37,669 bases of DNA from Oscillospiraceae bacterium (GCA_902790375.1 CADARY010000019.1:1-37669), one strand, 5' to 3'. Shown: positions 7,021-14,719, numbered from the stretch's first letter. The notes: generated by a model not told the origin, from the sequence alone. A program made the numbers and translations.

Positions 7021-9669
7021 TTGAGTAAAGACTACCCCGTGATCGATACACTGGAAGCGCTGGAGGAAGAGATCGCCCGCGTCAAGGCGGCGCAGGCCGT
7101 CTATGCCTCCTATACCCAGGAGCAGGTGGACGCCATCTTCCTCGCGGCAGCCACGGCGGCCAACAAGGCCCGTATTCCCCTGGCCAAGGCCGCGGTTGCC
7201 GAGACCGGCATGGGCATCGTGGAGGACAAGGTCATCAAGAACCACTTTGCCTCCGAGTATATCTACAATGCCTATCGCAACACCAAAACCTGCGGCGTCA
7301 TTGAAGAGGACAAGGCCTACGGCATGAAGAAGATCGCCGAGCCTCTGGGCCTCGTCTGCGCCATCATCCCGACGACGAACCCCACCTCCACCGCCATTTT
7401 CAAGACCCTGCTGGCCCTCAAGACCCGCAACGGCATTATCATCAGCCCGCATCACCGCGCCAAGAGCAGCACGGTCGAGGCGGCGAAGGTGGTGCTCGAG
7501 GCTGCGGTCGCGGCCGGCGCCCCCGAGGACATCATCGGCTGGATCAGCGCCCCCTCCCGCGAGATGACGAGACTGCTGATGAAGGAGTCCGACATCATCC
7601 TCGCCACGGGCGGCCCCAGCATGGTCACCGCCGCCTACTCCTCCGGCACCCCGGCCCTCGGCGTCGGCGCGGGCAACACCCCCGCCATCATCGACGATAC
7701 GGCCGATATCCTCCTTGCGGTCAACTCCGTCATCCACTCCAAGACCTTTGACAACGGCATGATCTGCGCCTCTGAGCAGTCCGTCGTCGTGCTGGACGGC
7801 GTGTACGATCAGGTCCGCGCCGAGTTTGCCCGCCGCGGCTGCTACTTCCTCAAGGGCGAGGAGCTGGAGAAGGTCCGCAAGACCATCATCATCAACGGCT
7901 CTCTGAATGCCGGCATCGTCGGCCAGCCCGCCGCGAAGATCGCGGCTCTCGCGGGCGTGGAGATTCCGGAGGGCAGCAAGGTCCTCATCGGCGAGGTGGA
8001 GTCCACCGACAAGGCTGAGGAGTTTGCCCATGAGAAGCTCTCCCCTGTCCTCGCCATGTACCGGGCCAGGGACTTTGCCGACGCTGTGGACAAGGCGGAC
8101 GCTCTCGTCAAGGGCGGCGGCCTCGGCCATACCTCCTCCATCTACCTGAACACCGCCACGGGGCAGGAAAAGCTGGCCGCCTTCCAGGCCCGCATGAAGA
8201 CCTGCCGCATCGTGGTGAACACCCCCTCCTCCCACGGCGGCATCGGCGACCTGTATAACTTCAAGCTCCTGCCCTCGCTGACCCTGGGCTGCGGCTCCTG
8301 GGGCGGCAACTCCGTGAGCGAGAACGTGGGCGTCAAGCATCTGCTGAATATCAAGACCGTGGTGGAAAGAAGGGAAAACATGCTCTGGTTCCGTGCGCCG
8401 GAAAAGATCTATATCAAGAAGGGCTGCCTGCCCGTGGCATTGGATGAGCTCAAGGGTATGGGCAAGACCCGCGCCTTTGTCGTGACGGGCCCGCACCTCT
8501 ACAAGACTGGCGCGGCCCAGCCGATTTTTGCAAAGCTCGAGGAAATGGGCATCCAGCACACCTGCTTCTTCGATGTGCCGAACGACCCGACCCTCGCCTG
8601 CGCGCGGGAGGGCGCCAAACAGATGGCCGCCTTCAAGCCCGATGTGATCATCGCCCTGGGCGGCGGCTCCCCGATGGACGCGGCCAAGATCATGTGGGTT
8701 CTCTATGAGCATCCCGAGGCCGACTTTGCCGATATGGCCATGCGCTTCTCCGATATCCGCAAACGTATCTATAAGTTCCCGAAGATGGGTGAAAAGGCTT
8801 ACTTCATCTGCGTTCCCACCTCGGCCGGCACCGGCAGCGAGGCTACGCCCTTTGCCGTCATCACCGATGAGAAGTCGGGCATCAAGTACCCCCTGGCCGA
8901 TTACGAGCTCATGCCCAATATGGCCATCGTGGACGTGGATTACCATATGACAGCCCCCAAGGGCCTGACGGCCTCCTCCGGCATCGACGCCGTATCCCAT
9001 GCCCTCGAGGCCATCGCCTCCGTCATGGCCACCGACTACACCGACAGCCTTGCCCTGCAGGCTCTGAAGAATCTCTTCGCCTACCTGCCCCGCGCCTATG
9101 CCGACGGCAGCGATGTCGAGGCCCGCGAAAAGGTCGCCAACGCCGCCACCATGGCAGGCATGGCCTTCGCCAACGCCTTCCTCGGCGTGATGCACTCCAT
9201 GGCCCACAAGCTGGGCGCCTTCCATCACGTGGCCCATGGCCTTGCCAACGCCCTCATGATGGATGAGGTGCTGCGCTTCAACGCCTGTGAGGCGCCCACC
9301 AAGATGGGCACCTTCCCCCAGTACGATCATCCGCACACCCTCGAGCGCTACGCCATGGTGGCCGACGCCCTGGGCTGCGGCGGCAAGACCGACGGTGAAA
9401 AGCTGGAGGCCCTGATCGCGAAGATCGACGAGCTCAAGGCTTCCATCGGCATCAAGCCCACCATCCGCGACTATGTGGAGGATGAGAATGCCTTCCTCGC
9501 CACCCTCGACGAGATGGTGGAGCAGGCCTTCGATGACCAGTGCACCGGCGCCAACCCCCGCTACCCGCTCATGAGCGAGATCAGGCAGATGTATCTCAAC
9601 GCCTATTACGGAAGAGCGTTCCAGGAGACCCCCAAGCCTGACGAAACACAGCTGGAAGGGAGAGCATAA
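7021..9669 (+). CDS. adhE: bifunctional acetaldehyde/alcohol dehydrogenase
   Basis: An 882-residue AdhE of normal length that reduces acetyl-CoA to acetaldehyde and on to ethanol with NADH; family members form filaments called spirosomes. The N-terminal aldehyde dehydrogenase (about 1-440) has GVGAGNTPAII and the catalytic Cys249 (NGMICASEQ). The C-terminal iron alcohol dehydrogenase (about 450-870) has GGGSPMDAAK, PTSAGTGSEATPF near 599 and the metal-binding HSMAHKLGAFHHVAHG near 724-739. The start is a TTG at 7021 with GGGAG 10 nt upstream, and no ATG in frame fits better. A kinase-fold gene starts 2 bp after the stop, so the two are co-transcribed. Confidence 0.95.
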   Translation: MSKDYPVIDTLEALEEEIARVKAAQAVYASYTQEQVDAIFLAAATAANKARIPLAKAAVAETGMGIVEDKVIKNHFASEYIYNAYRNTKTCGVIEEDKAYGMKKIAEPLGLVCAIIPTTNPTSTAIFKTLLALKTRNGIIISPHHRAKSSTVEAAKVVLEAAVAAGAPEDIIGWISAPSREMTRLLMKESDIILATGGPSMVTAAYSSGTPALGVGAGNTPAIIDDTADILLAVNSVIHSKTFDNGMICASEQSVVVLDGVYDQVRAEFARRGCYFLKGEELEKVRKTIIINGSLNAGIVGQPAAKIAALAGVEIPEGSKVLIGEVESTDKAEEFAHEKLSPVLAMYRARDFADAVDKADALVKGGGLGHTSSIYLNTATGQEKLAAFQARMKTCRIVVNTPSSHGGIGDLYNFKLLPSLTLGCGSWGGNSVSENVGVKHLLNIKTVVERRENMLWFRAPEKIYIKKGCLPVALDELKGMGKTRAFVVTGPHLYKTGAAQPIFAKLEEMGIQHTCFFDVPNDPTLACAREGAKQMAAFKPDVIIALGGGSPMDAAKIMWVLYEHPEADFADMAMRFSDIRKRIYKFPKMGEKAYFICVPTSAGTGSEATPFAVITDEKSGIKYPLADYELMPNMAIVDVDYHMTAPKGLTASSGIDAVSHALEAIASVMATDYTDSLALQALKNLFAYLPRAYADGSDVEAREKVANAATMAGMAFANAFLGVMHSMAHKLGAFHHVAHGLANALMMDEVLRFNACEAPTKMGTFPQYDHPHTLERYAMVADALGCGGKTDGEKLEALIAKIDELKASIGIKPTIRDYVEDENAFLATLDEMVEQAFDDQCTGANPRYPLMSEIRQMYLNAYYGRAFQETPKPDETQLEGRA

Positions 9670-9671
9670 TC

Positions 9672-10421
9672 ATGAATCTGGACAATGTGATCGCTGAACG
9701 CAAAAACAAAGTCATCTACCGCGACGGAGACAAGTGCGTCAAGGTATTCAACCACAGCTTCGGCAAAGCGGACATTCTCAACGAGGCGCTCAACCAGGCG
9801 CGCGTGGAGGACTGCGGCCTGAACGTCCCGAAAATCCTGGAGGTCACGACGGTTGACGGCAAGTGGGCCATCATCTCGGAGTATATTGAAGGCGAGACCC
9901 TGTCCCACCTCATGCGCGACAATCCCGACGACACCCAGAAGTATCTGGAGATGATGGTAGACACGCAGCTGCTGATCCACACCAAGAAGTGCCCGCTGCT
10001 CTCGCGGCTCAAGGACAAGATGAACCGTAAAATCCTCATGGCCGATCTCGACCCCGTGACCCGCTATGAGCTGCTGATCCGGCTTGAGGGCCTGCCCAAC
10101 CACGACAAGCTCTGCCACGGCGACCTCTGCCCGTCCAATATCATCCTGACCCCGAAAAACGAGCTCTATGTTATCGACTGGGCCCACGCAACCCAGGGCA
10201 ACGCCTCCGCCGACGCCGCGCGCAGCTTCCTGACCTTCCATCTGCGCGGTGAGGCCGACCTCGCCGAGCGCTATCTCGACATGTTCTGTGAGGGCAGCAA
10301 CATCGAGAAGACCTATGTCCAGAAGTGGATGCCCATTGTGGCCGCCTCCCAGTCCGTCAAGGGCAAGCTGGAGGAGCGGGACTTCCTTCTGCGCTGGGCA
10401 AACGTGGTGGACTACGAATAA
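9672..10421 (+). CDS. aminoglycoside/choline-kinase-fold phosphotransferase
   Basis: A 249-residue APH-family small-molecule kinase. The catalytic loop is CHGDLCPSN (His149, Asp151, Asn156) and the metal-binding Asp169 sits in VIDWAHA. A Lys in the N-terminal beta sheet (VKVF, about 24) and Glu in ADILNEAL (about 38) fit the ATP site. ATG 9672 is 2 bp after adhE and has GGAAGGGAG upstream, so it is translated from the adhE transcript. The family phosphorylates alcohol groups on choline, ethanolamine, sugars, or drugs; the substrate here is not predictable. Co-transcription with a fermentative enzyme argues against a drug-resistance role. Confidence 0.8.
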   Translation: MNLDNVIAERKNKVIYRDGDKCVKVFNHSFGKADILNEALNQARVEDCGLNVPKILEVTTVDGKWAIISEYIEGETLSHLMRDNPDDTQKYLEMMVDTQLLIHTKKCPLLSRLKDKMNRKILMADLDPVTRYELLIRLEGLPNHDKLCHGDLCPSNIILTPKNELYVIDWAHATQGNASADAARSFLTFHLRGEADLAERYLDMFCEGSNIEKTYVQKWMPIVAASQSVKGKLEERDFLLRWANVVDYE

Positions 10422-10460
10422 GCAGGATAGAAAGCGTCTCAGGCGGAGACGGAATCGTAA

Positions 10461-10488
10461 TTGACATTCACAACCGGACAGGTATAAT
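10461..10488 (+). promoter_or_regulatory. consensus promoter of the secreted YbjN-like gene
   Basis: TTGACA (10461-10466), 16 nt, TATAAT (10483-10488), both exact consensus. The -10 sits in a small palindrome (GGTATAATAATACC). Confidence 0.85.
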
Positions 10489-10516
10489 AATACCTGACTT
10501 GAAAGGAGATGCTCCC

Positions 10517-11035
10517 ATGAAAAAACTGTTATCCATGGCGCTTGTTCTTGCAATGCTCCTGTCTCTCAGCGTCCCTGCCTTTGCGGAAGAGGCAAAATAT
10601 CAGAATACCAAGGGTTTTCTCCGGGACGTGGAAGGCTATGAGGATCTCAAAACCGAGCTGGTCGGCGTCATTGATTTCGCCGGCGAGAATTACGAGCAGG
10701 TCAAGGTCAGCTACAAGGGCTCGGCCTCCGATTACACCTCCAATTTCTCCGTGCTCTTCAATGAGAACGAGGGGGATGTTGTGCTCTACATGAGCCCGCT
10801 GATCACCTTCGAGGAGAGCAAGCTGAACGAGGTCATAACCGCGGTCAACAACATCAACGCCGGGACCACCGGCCTGAAGCTGTATGTGGACACCTCGGAC
10901 AACAGCGTGTCCGCGGAGATGTATCTGCTCGTGACCGCAGACTCTGCCGTGCAGCTCACCGAGACGGGCGTCGGCTTCATGATCGGCTTTACCGACAAGG
11001 TGTACGAACAGCTCTCCCAGTTTAAGGAAAAGTAA
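10517..11035 (+). CDS. secreted YbjN-like domain protein of unknown role
   Basis: 172 residues with a clear signal peptide (MKKLLSMALVLAMLL, cleavage after VPAFA). The mature part, about 150 residues, alternates strands and helices in a way that resembles the YbjN/type III chaperone-like fold. I see FSVLFNENEGDVVLYMSPL, then a helix ending VNNINAG, strands with LYVDTSDNSVSAEMYLLVTAD, and a C-terminal helix. That family match is by eye. There is no lipobox Cys or membrane anchor, so it should be released. It has a consensus promoter and AAAGGAG at the start, suggesting high expression. Function unknown. Confidence 0.7.
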   Translation: MKKLLSMALVLAMLLSLSVPAFAEEAKYQNTKGFLRDVEGYEDLKTELVGVIDFAGENYEQVKVSYKGSASDYTSNFSVLFNENEGDVVLYMSPLITFEESKLNEVITAVNNINAGTTGLKLYVDTSDNSVSAEMYLLVTADSAVQLTETGVGFMIGFTDKVYEQLSQFKEK

Positions 11036-11050
11036 GCTGAAACCGCAAAA

Positions 11051-11093
11051 CATAAGCGCAGGGCCTTGCAAAGCTCTGCGCTTATGCTATACT
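11051..11093 (+). promoter_or_regulatory. hairpin overlapping a promoter between two genes
   Basis: CATAAGCGCAG (11051-11061) pairs with CTGCGCTTATG (11076-11086), which could end the YbjN-like transcript. TTGCAA (11066-11071), 16 nt, TATACT (11088-11093) overlaps it and likely drives the thioesterase gene. Confidence 0.6.
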
Positions 11094-11121
11094 GGGATAA
11101 AACAAAAAAGGAGAGCGAAAT

Positions 11122-11535
11122 ATGGAAGACAGCAAGGTACCGCAGGCAGCGCTTGACCGCATGGTGGGCTTCATCCGGTATTGCGGCGGAGAGCTGCTGG
11201 AATGCGGCCAGGGCGGCGTGCTCATGCGCATCGGGATTCAGCCCCACCACTGCAACTTCTACGGCAAGGTTCACGGGGGCCTGATCAGCACCATCATGGA
11301 CGCCACCGCCGGTCTCACGGCGAGCTTTGCGGGGCCCGAGCAGCGCCCCGCCGTCACCCGCAGCGCGGATATCCACTACTTTCTCCCGGTCTCCGGCGCG
11401 GAGATCTTCGCCAAGGGCCATGTGATCCGTGCGGGCAAGACCATGTGCCTTGTGTATGTGGACGTATTGAACGCGGATGAAACCATCTGTGCCACCGGCG
11501 CCTTTGAATATTTCTACGTGGATCATCACGGATAA
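11122..11535 (+). CDS. PaaI-family hotdog-fold thioesterase
   Basis: A 137-residue single hotdog domain. The PaaI/4HBT signature is visible as FYGKVHGGLISTIMDATAG (about 51-69), where the family has an HGG loop followed by a catalytic acidic residue, here Asp65. The later strands read VTRSADIHYFLPV and IFAKGHVIRAGKTMCLVYVDV. These cytosolic tetramers hydrolyse acyl-CoA thioesters; the acyl group cannot be named. ATG 11122 has AAAAGGAG 9 nt upstream. It has its own promoter and no obvious pathway partner, though a CoA-transferase lies 8 kb away. Confidence 0.8.
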   Translation: MEDSKVPQAALDRMVGFIRYCGGELLECGQGGVLMRIGIQPHHCNFYGKVHGGLISTIMDATAGLTASFAGPEQRPAVTRSADIHYFLPVSGAEIFAKGHVIRAGKTMCLVYVDVLNADETICATGAFEYFYVDHHG

Positions 11536-11566
11536 AGAAAAAATTGAGAAAACTACAAAAAAGGGC

Positions 11567-11595
11567 TTGCAAAAGCGTTCGGACTGTGCTATTAT
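11567..11595 (+). promoter_or_regulatory. promoter of tRNA-Arg
   Basis: TTGCAA (11567-11572), 17 nt, TATTAT (11590-11595), 25 nt before the tRNA. Confidence 0.7.
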
Positions 11596-11620
11596 TCTTA
11601 AGCTGTCAATTGAATGACAT

Positions 11621-11697
11621 GCGCGATTAGCTCAGCTGGATAGAGCGTCTGGCTACGGACCAGAAGGTCAGGGGTTCGAATCCCTTATCGCGTGCCA
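11621..11697 (+). tRNA. tRNA-Arg (anticodon ACG)
   Basis: Acceptor GCGCGAT pairs with ATCGCGT (one G-U at the first pair). D arm TAGCTCAGCTGGATAG, anticodon stem TCTGG/CCAGA with loop CTACGGA, T arm GGGGTTCGAATCCC, encoded CCA at 11695-11697. Its last bases are the left copy of a 17-bp repeat, marking it as an integration target. Confidence 0.95.
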
Positions 11698-11701
11698 AAA
11701 A
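11685..11701 (+). repeat. left attachment-like repeat (tRNA-Arg 3' end)
   Basis: TTATCGCGTGCCAAAAA, the last 13 bases of tRNA-Arg plus four A, is identical to 12496-12512. Tyrosine recombinases commonly use such tRNA 3' ends as att cores. Confidence 0.7.
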
Positions 11702-11737
11702 TACCGCCTGATTTCGTTGAAATCGGCGGTATTTTTG
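11699..11737 (+). terminator. terminator after tRNA-Arg, probably brought by the mini-element
   Basis: AATACCGCC...GATTTC pairs with GAAATC...GGCGGTATT (one bulge), 3-nt loop, then TTTTT. It sits inside the left end of the mini-element and stands in for the native terminator displaced to 12508-12539. Confidence 0.8.
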
Positions 11738-11818
11738 CACTTTTTGAGTGATTTGAATTATTTCAAGTTGCTTAAAGGGTAAACAGGCTTCAAGATAGCA
11801 TGTCACAGATGGGGTAAC

Positions 11819-11995
11819 TCATTCATCCTGCACGAGGATTTCCCCGTGTTCACCTTCAAATTCCTGGATGCGCCGCTTGATCAACTGCTCCAGCTCCCGG
11901 TTTTTGGTGCGCCCCTCATATTCCGCAATGTAGCCGAGTTTTTCCAACAGCTCCGGGTCTATGCGCAGCGTAAAACGGGACTTGTTATCCTTCAT
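11819..11995 (-). CDS. Arc/CopG-type ribbon-helix-helix DNA-binding protein
   Basis: 58 residues with a ribbon-helix-helix pattern: beta strand SRFTLRID, then helices PELLEKLGYIAEYEG and KNRELEQLIKRRIQEF, and an acidic tail. Such proteins dimerise and bind short repeated DNA motifs, often repressing their own promoter. ATG 11995 is set by GGAGG 8 nt upstream; the frame is open further up but without a ribosome site. It is divergent from the gene at 12095 across a 100-bp region holding two back-to-back promoters and three TGACGC copies, its likely operators. Similar small RHH genes are common on Clostridia mobile elements. Confidence 0.78.
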   Translation of the reverse strand: MKDNKSRFTLRIDPELLEKLGYIAEYEGRTKNRELEQLIKRRIQEFEGEHGEILVQDE

Positions 11996-12019
11996 TTTGC
12001 CAGCCTCCATGACGAAGTG

Positions 12020-12077
12020 TTGACAAAAGTTTAGCGTCATAGTATAGTCAAAAGGAAAAATGACGCAATTTTGACGC
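12020..12077. promoter_or_regulatory. overlapping divergent promoters with repeated TGACGC motifs
   Basis: Rightward: TTGACA (12020-12025), 17 nt, TATAGT (12043-12048). Leftward: TTGCGT (12068-12063), 16 nt, TATACT (12046-12041). The two -10 boxes overlap. TGACGC occurs at 12034-12039 (as GCGTCA), 12061-12066 and 12072-12077, covering spacer and -35 positions, as expected for an RHH repressor controlling both genes. Confidence 0.7.
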
Positions 12078-12094
12078 ATACCCGGAGGCAAAAA

Positions 12095-12268
12095 ATGTTT
12101 AAGAAAATGTACTTGCTGCTGTTTCAACGAATTAGCGACGCGCTCATGGCTCTGGAGCGCGATGACGCTGCACAGGCCAAAAAAATTCTGATTTGTGCGC
12201 AGCAGGACGCTGAAGAGCTTTATATTGAGGCAAAGGGGAACATTTCTTGCAGAGACAGTTCCCTTTGA
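12095..12268 (+). CDS. 57-residue helical protein of the mini-element, unknown function
   Basis: Starts MFKKMYLLLFQRISDALMAL and continues with a charged helix (AAQAKKILICAQQDAEELYIEAKG), so it is probably an all-helical small protein. ATG 12095 has CGGAGG 8 nt upstream and a near-consensus promoter that the divergent RHH protein probably controls. I recognise the general look of small proteins next to RHH genes on prophages and mobile elements but know no function. The last 10 residues (ISCRDSSL) may be altered by the nearby MITE-like insertion. Confidence 0.65.
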   Translation: MFKKMYLLLFQRISDALMALERDDAAQAKKILICAQQDAEELYIEAKGNISCRDSSL

Positions 12269-12289
12269 CGGGCTGAAATCTCATTCTAA

Positions 12290-12466
12290 GGCAACACCGC
12301 ACAATCCGTCTGCGACATCTCCTGGAAAATATGTGCCCTGATTTCGAGCCTTTTTCTTGAGGTACACAATACGATTCGCTTCGCTTAAGTACGTCTGTAA
12401 AAAAATTCCTTTATCAGAACCCAAATTTTCTCAGGATCTGCTTTTGCCGAATGATGCGGTATTGCC
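12290..12466. repeat. MITE-like repeat with imperfect terminal inverted repeats
   Basis: GGCAACACCGCACAAT (12290-12305) matches the complement of ATGATGCGGTATTGCC (12451-12466) at 13 of 16 positions. The 177-bp interval has no open frame and contains a palindromic stretch near 12370-12390 (CGATTCGCTTCGCTTAAG). Target duplication is not clear. It occupies most of the otherwise empty 12269-12495 stretch. Confidence 0.55.
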
Positions 12467-12495
12467 ATAAAAATCATGCGTCGTGCGATTTTCAA

Positions 12496-12512
12496 TTATC
12501 GCGTGCCAAAAA
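12496..12512 (+). repeat. right attachment-like repeat
   Basis: Identical 17-bp copy of 11685-11701. It runs straight into a terminator hairpin. Confidence 0.7.
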
Positions 12513-12539
12513 GGCCATCCCGAACGGGATGGCCTTTTT
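12508..12539. terminator. bidirectional terminator, native tRNA-Arg terminator and end of folC
   Basis: Perfect stem AAAAAGGCCATCCC (12508-12521) with GGGATGGCCTTTTT (12526-12539), GAAC loop. T runs on both strands. Confidence 0.9.
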
Positions 12540-12567
12540 GGCATATTGCGATCGGGAGCAGGGAATG

Positions 12568-13833
12568 TCAATACCGCTCGAAGCAGGCGCGGATCTCACC
12601 CACCGAGTAGAGAGAGCCCACCGCGCAGACCACGCTGTTTTCATCCGCGCGATCCTGGGCGCGGCTCACGCCGTCCCGGATGCTCTCACAGACGGAGACA
12701 GGCTTGTTGTACCGGCTGAGAAAGGCGGCCAGCTCCTCCGCCGGGAGAGCGCGGGGGCTTGCGGGCGTGATGCAGATGTATTCATCTGCAACCGGGTCCA
12801 GGATCTCCGTGAGATTGGCGTAGTCCTTATCCCGCAGCACACCCAGCAGCAGGATGCGCCGCTTGTCAGGAAAGTAGCGCCGCAGGTTTTCCGCTACGGT
12901 CTGGGCGCACTGGGGATTATGGCCCCCGTCCACGACGAAATAGGGCTCCTCGCTCAAAAGCTCAAAGCGGCCGGGCCAGTGCACCGCGTAGAGGCCGTGC
13001 TCCACATCGGTCTGCACAAGCTTCCAGCCTCTTCGGCGCAGTACCTCCACCACCTCAAGCACCGTGGCGGCGTTTTTGAGCTGGTGGGCGCCCAGCAGCG
13101 GCAGAGCATAGCTTTCGCCCTTATAGGCAAAGCTCTGCCCGTAGAGGGAATCGAAGTCACAGCGAAGCTGCGAAAAGTCCGGGATATGCAGCGGCACACC
13201 CAGTTCCTCACAGCGGCGGCGCACCACCGCGGTGACGCCTTCGCCCTGCTGGAAAAGCACAGCCTCGCTGCCGGCCTTGATAATCCCCGCCTTCTCGAAG
13301 GCGATCTGCTCCAGCGTGTCCCCCAGAATCTCCGTGTGGTCCAGGCCGATGTTCATGATAACGGCAACCTCGGGCGCATCGATGATATTGGTGGCGTCAA
13401 AGCGGCCGCCGAGCCCCACCTCCAGCACCGCCACGTCGCATTGCTCCTCTTTGTACCAGAGCAGTGCCGTCGCGGTCATGAGCTCGAAGACCGTGGGGTG
13501 ATCGTCCATGGCCTCGGCGATCGGCTTTATGCGGGTGACAAGCTCAGCCAGCACCTCGTCATCGATCTGCTTGCCGTTTATCTGCATACGCTCGTTGAAG
13601 CGGTAGAGATAGGGCGAGGTGAAAAGCCCGGTCTTATAGCCCGCCGCCTTGAGGATGGAGGCGGTCATGGCCGCGCAGCTTCCCTTGCCGTTGGTGCCGG
13701 CGATATGGATAAAGCGTATACCCTTCTGGGGACTGCCCAGCTTTTCCAGCAGCTCCCCGACGCGCTCGAGTCCCGGCTTGGAGCCATAGAATTCCACGTT
13801 GTTCAGATAGGCCAGCGCTTCCTGATAGTTCAT
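12568..13833 (-). CDS. folC: bifunctional folylpolyglutamate/dihydrofolate synthase
   Basis: 421 residues, Mur-ligase superfamily; adds glutamate to folates (and possibly to dihydropteroate) using ATP in the cytosol. The P-loop is GTNGKGS at 46-52. Further family motifs are FTSPYL (about 73), FELMTATAL (about 116), VGLGGRFDATN (about 138-148) and VDGGHNPQC (about 302-310). ATG 13833 has AAAGGAGAG 7 nt upstream; the frame extends 17 codons further without a ribosome site. No other folate gene is near, and it ends in a terminator shared with the mini-element side. Confidence 0.92.
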   Translation of the reverse strand: MNYQEALAYLNNVEFYGSKPGLERVGELLEKLGSPQKGIRFIHIAGTNGKGSCAAMTASILKAAGYKTGLFTSPYLYRFNERMQINGKQIDDEVLAELVTRIKPIAEAMDDHPTVFELMTATALLWYKEEQCDVAVLEVGLGGRFDATNIIDAPEVAVIMNIGLDHTEILGDTLEQIAFEKAGIIKAGSEAVLFQQGEGVTAVVRRRCEELGVPLHIPDFSQLRCDFDSLYGQSFAYKGESYALPLLGAHQLKNAATVLEVVEVLRRRGWKLVQTDVEHGLYAVHWPGRFELLSEEPYFVVDGGHNPQCAQTVAENLRRYFPDKRRILLLGVLRDKDYANLTEILDPVADEYICITPASPRALPAEELAAFLSRYNKPVSVCESIRDGVSRAQDRADENSVVCAVGSLYSVGEIRACFERY

Positions 13834-13916
13834 AGAAATCTCTCCTTTGCTTTGCTGGCGCCTATCATAGCACCAAACGATCATGCACGCAAGACGCGGG
13901 AGAACTTATTTCCGCC

Positions 13917-13945
13917 TTGCATTCTGCGGCGGCATGTGTTATAAA
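13917..13945 (+). promoter_or_regulatory. promoter of xpt
   Basis: TTGCAT (13917-13922), 17 nt, TATAAA (13940-13945). The leader is only about 25 nt, too short for a riboswitch, unlike many xpt genes. Confidence 0.6.
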
Positions 13946-13977
13946 CAGGCATACAGAGAAAGACGGAGGATATGACC

Positions 13978-14547
13978 ATGAAGCTTCTCGAAGAGCGCAT
14001 CCTTACCGACGGACGGCTTTTGCCCGGCGGCGTCCTCAAGATCGACAGTTTCCTCAACCATCAGCTCGACCCCCTGCTGCTGCAGGAAATGGCAAAGGAG
14101 GTCAAACGCCTCTTTGACGGGGAGGGCGTGACCAAGATCTTCACCATCGAGGCCTCGGGCATCGCGCTGGCGATCCTGGTGGGCCTGGAGTTTCAGTGCC
14201 CGGTGCTCTTTGCGAAAAAAAGCAAGACCAAAAACATCTCTGACGATCTCTACCAGACCGAGATCCCGTCCTTCACCCATGGCGGCACCAACACGGTGGT
14301 GGTCTCCCGGGACTACCTGAACGCGAGCGACCGCGTCCTGCTGGTGGACGACTTTCTGGCCACGGGCGCGGCCCTGGTCGGCCTCAAGACGCTGGTGGAG
14401 CAGGCGGGCGCCACGCTGGTGGGCGCTGTGACCGCGGTCGAAAAGCGCTTTCAGGGCGGCGGCGACAAGCTGCGTGAGCAGGGCGTGAGGGTGGAAGCCC
14501 TGGCGCGCATCACGGAGATGGACGACAACGGCATCAAATTTGGTTAA
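13978..14547 (+). CDS. xpt: xanthine phosphoribosyltransferase
   Basis: 189 residues, the normal Xpt length; converts xanthine plus PRPP to XMP for purine salvage. The PRPP-binding motif is VLLVDDFLATGAA at 120-132, and the N-terminal MKLLEERIL...LKIDSFLNHQLDP is typical of Xpt. ATG 13978 has GGAGG 8 nt upstream, better spaced than ATG 13972. It lies just before the guanine-riboswitch-controlled nucleoside importer, but that has its own promoter. After it, 14548-14660 shows only a weak hairpin near 14567-14580 followed by GTTTTT. Confidence 0.92.
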   Translation: MKLLEERILTDGRLLPGGVLKIDSFLNHQLDPLLLQEMAKEVKRLFDGEGVTKIFTIEASGIALAILVGLEFQCPVLFAKKSKTKNISDDLYQTEIPSFTHGGTNTVVVSRDYLNASDRVLLVDDFLATGAALVGLKTLVEQAGATLVGAVTAVEKRFQGGGDKLREQGVRVEALARITEMDDNGIKFG

Positions 14548-14662
14548 AAATCTTGAAACGCTTGCGTTGCAAGGCTTTGCAGTTTTTGGCAATTGCTGGT
14601 ATTTTGTGCAGAATTAACAAAAACAGCCTGCCAATTCTGTCCGTTTATTACAGGAACTACAG

Positions 14663-14691
14663 TTGACTTTTGGCGAAAAGACTGTTATTTT
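14663..14691 (+). promoter_or_regulatory. promoter of the nucleoside importer operon
   Basis: TTGACT (14663-14668), 17 nt, TATTTT (14686-14691). The expected start lies about 20 nt before the riboswitch aptamer. Confidence 0.6.
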
Positions 14692-14719
14692 ATACGCGTC
14701 CCAGCGAAAAGTAAACACG

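Larger units (their letters stand above)
11702..12512. mobile_element. 0.8 kb integrase-less mini-element at tRNA-Arg
   Basis: About 811 bp lies between the two 17-bp copies of the tRNA 3' end. It contains its own tRNA terminator, an RHH gene, a divergent small gene and a MITE-like repeat. No recombinase or mobilization gene is present. The strong terminator expected after a tRNA follows the right repeat directly, which fits insertion between tRNA-Arg and its native terminator. It is either the deleted remnant of a larger element or a tiny element mobilised in trans. Nothing recognisable lies at 11738-11818 beyond AT-rich sequence. Confidence 0.6.

Noticed and set aside
6853-9336. 827-codon open frame on the minus strand opposite adhE
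   Set aside because: It is the mirror of a GC-rich coding gene: low complexity, rich in Gly/Asp/Val/His, no ribosome site, while adhE has all motifs. The same applies to the long frames opposite the importer genes (17576-19693), the CoA-transferase and clpB.
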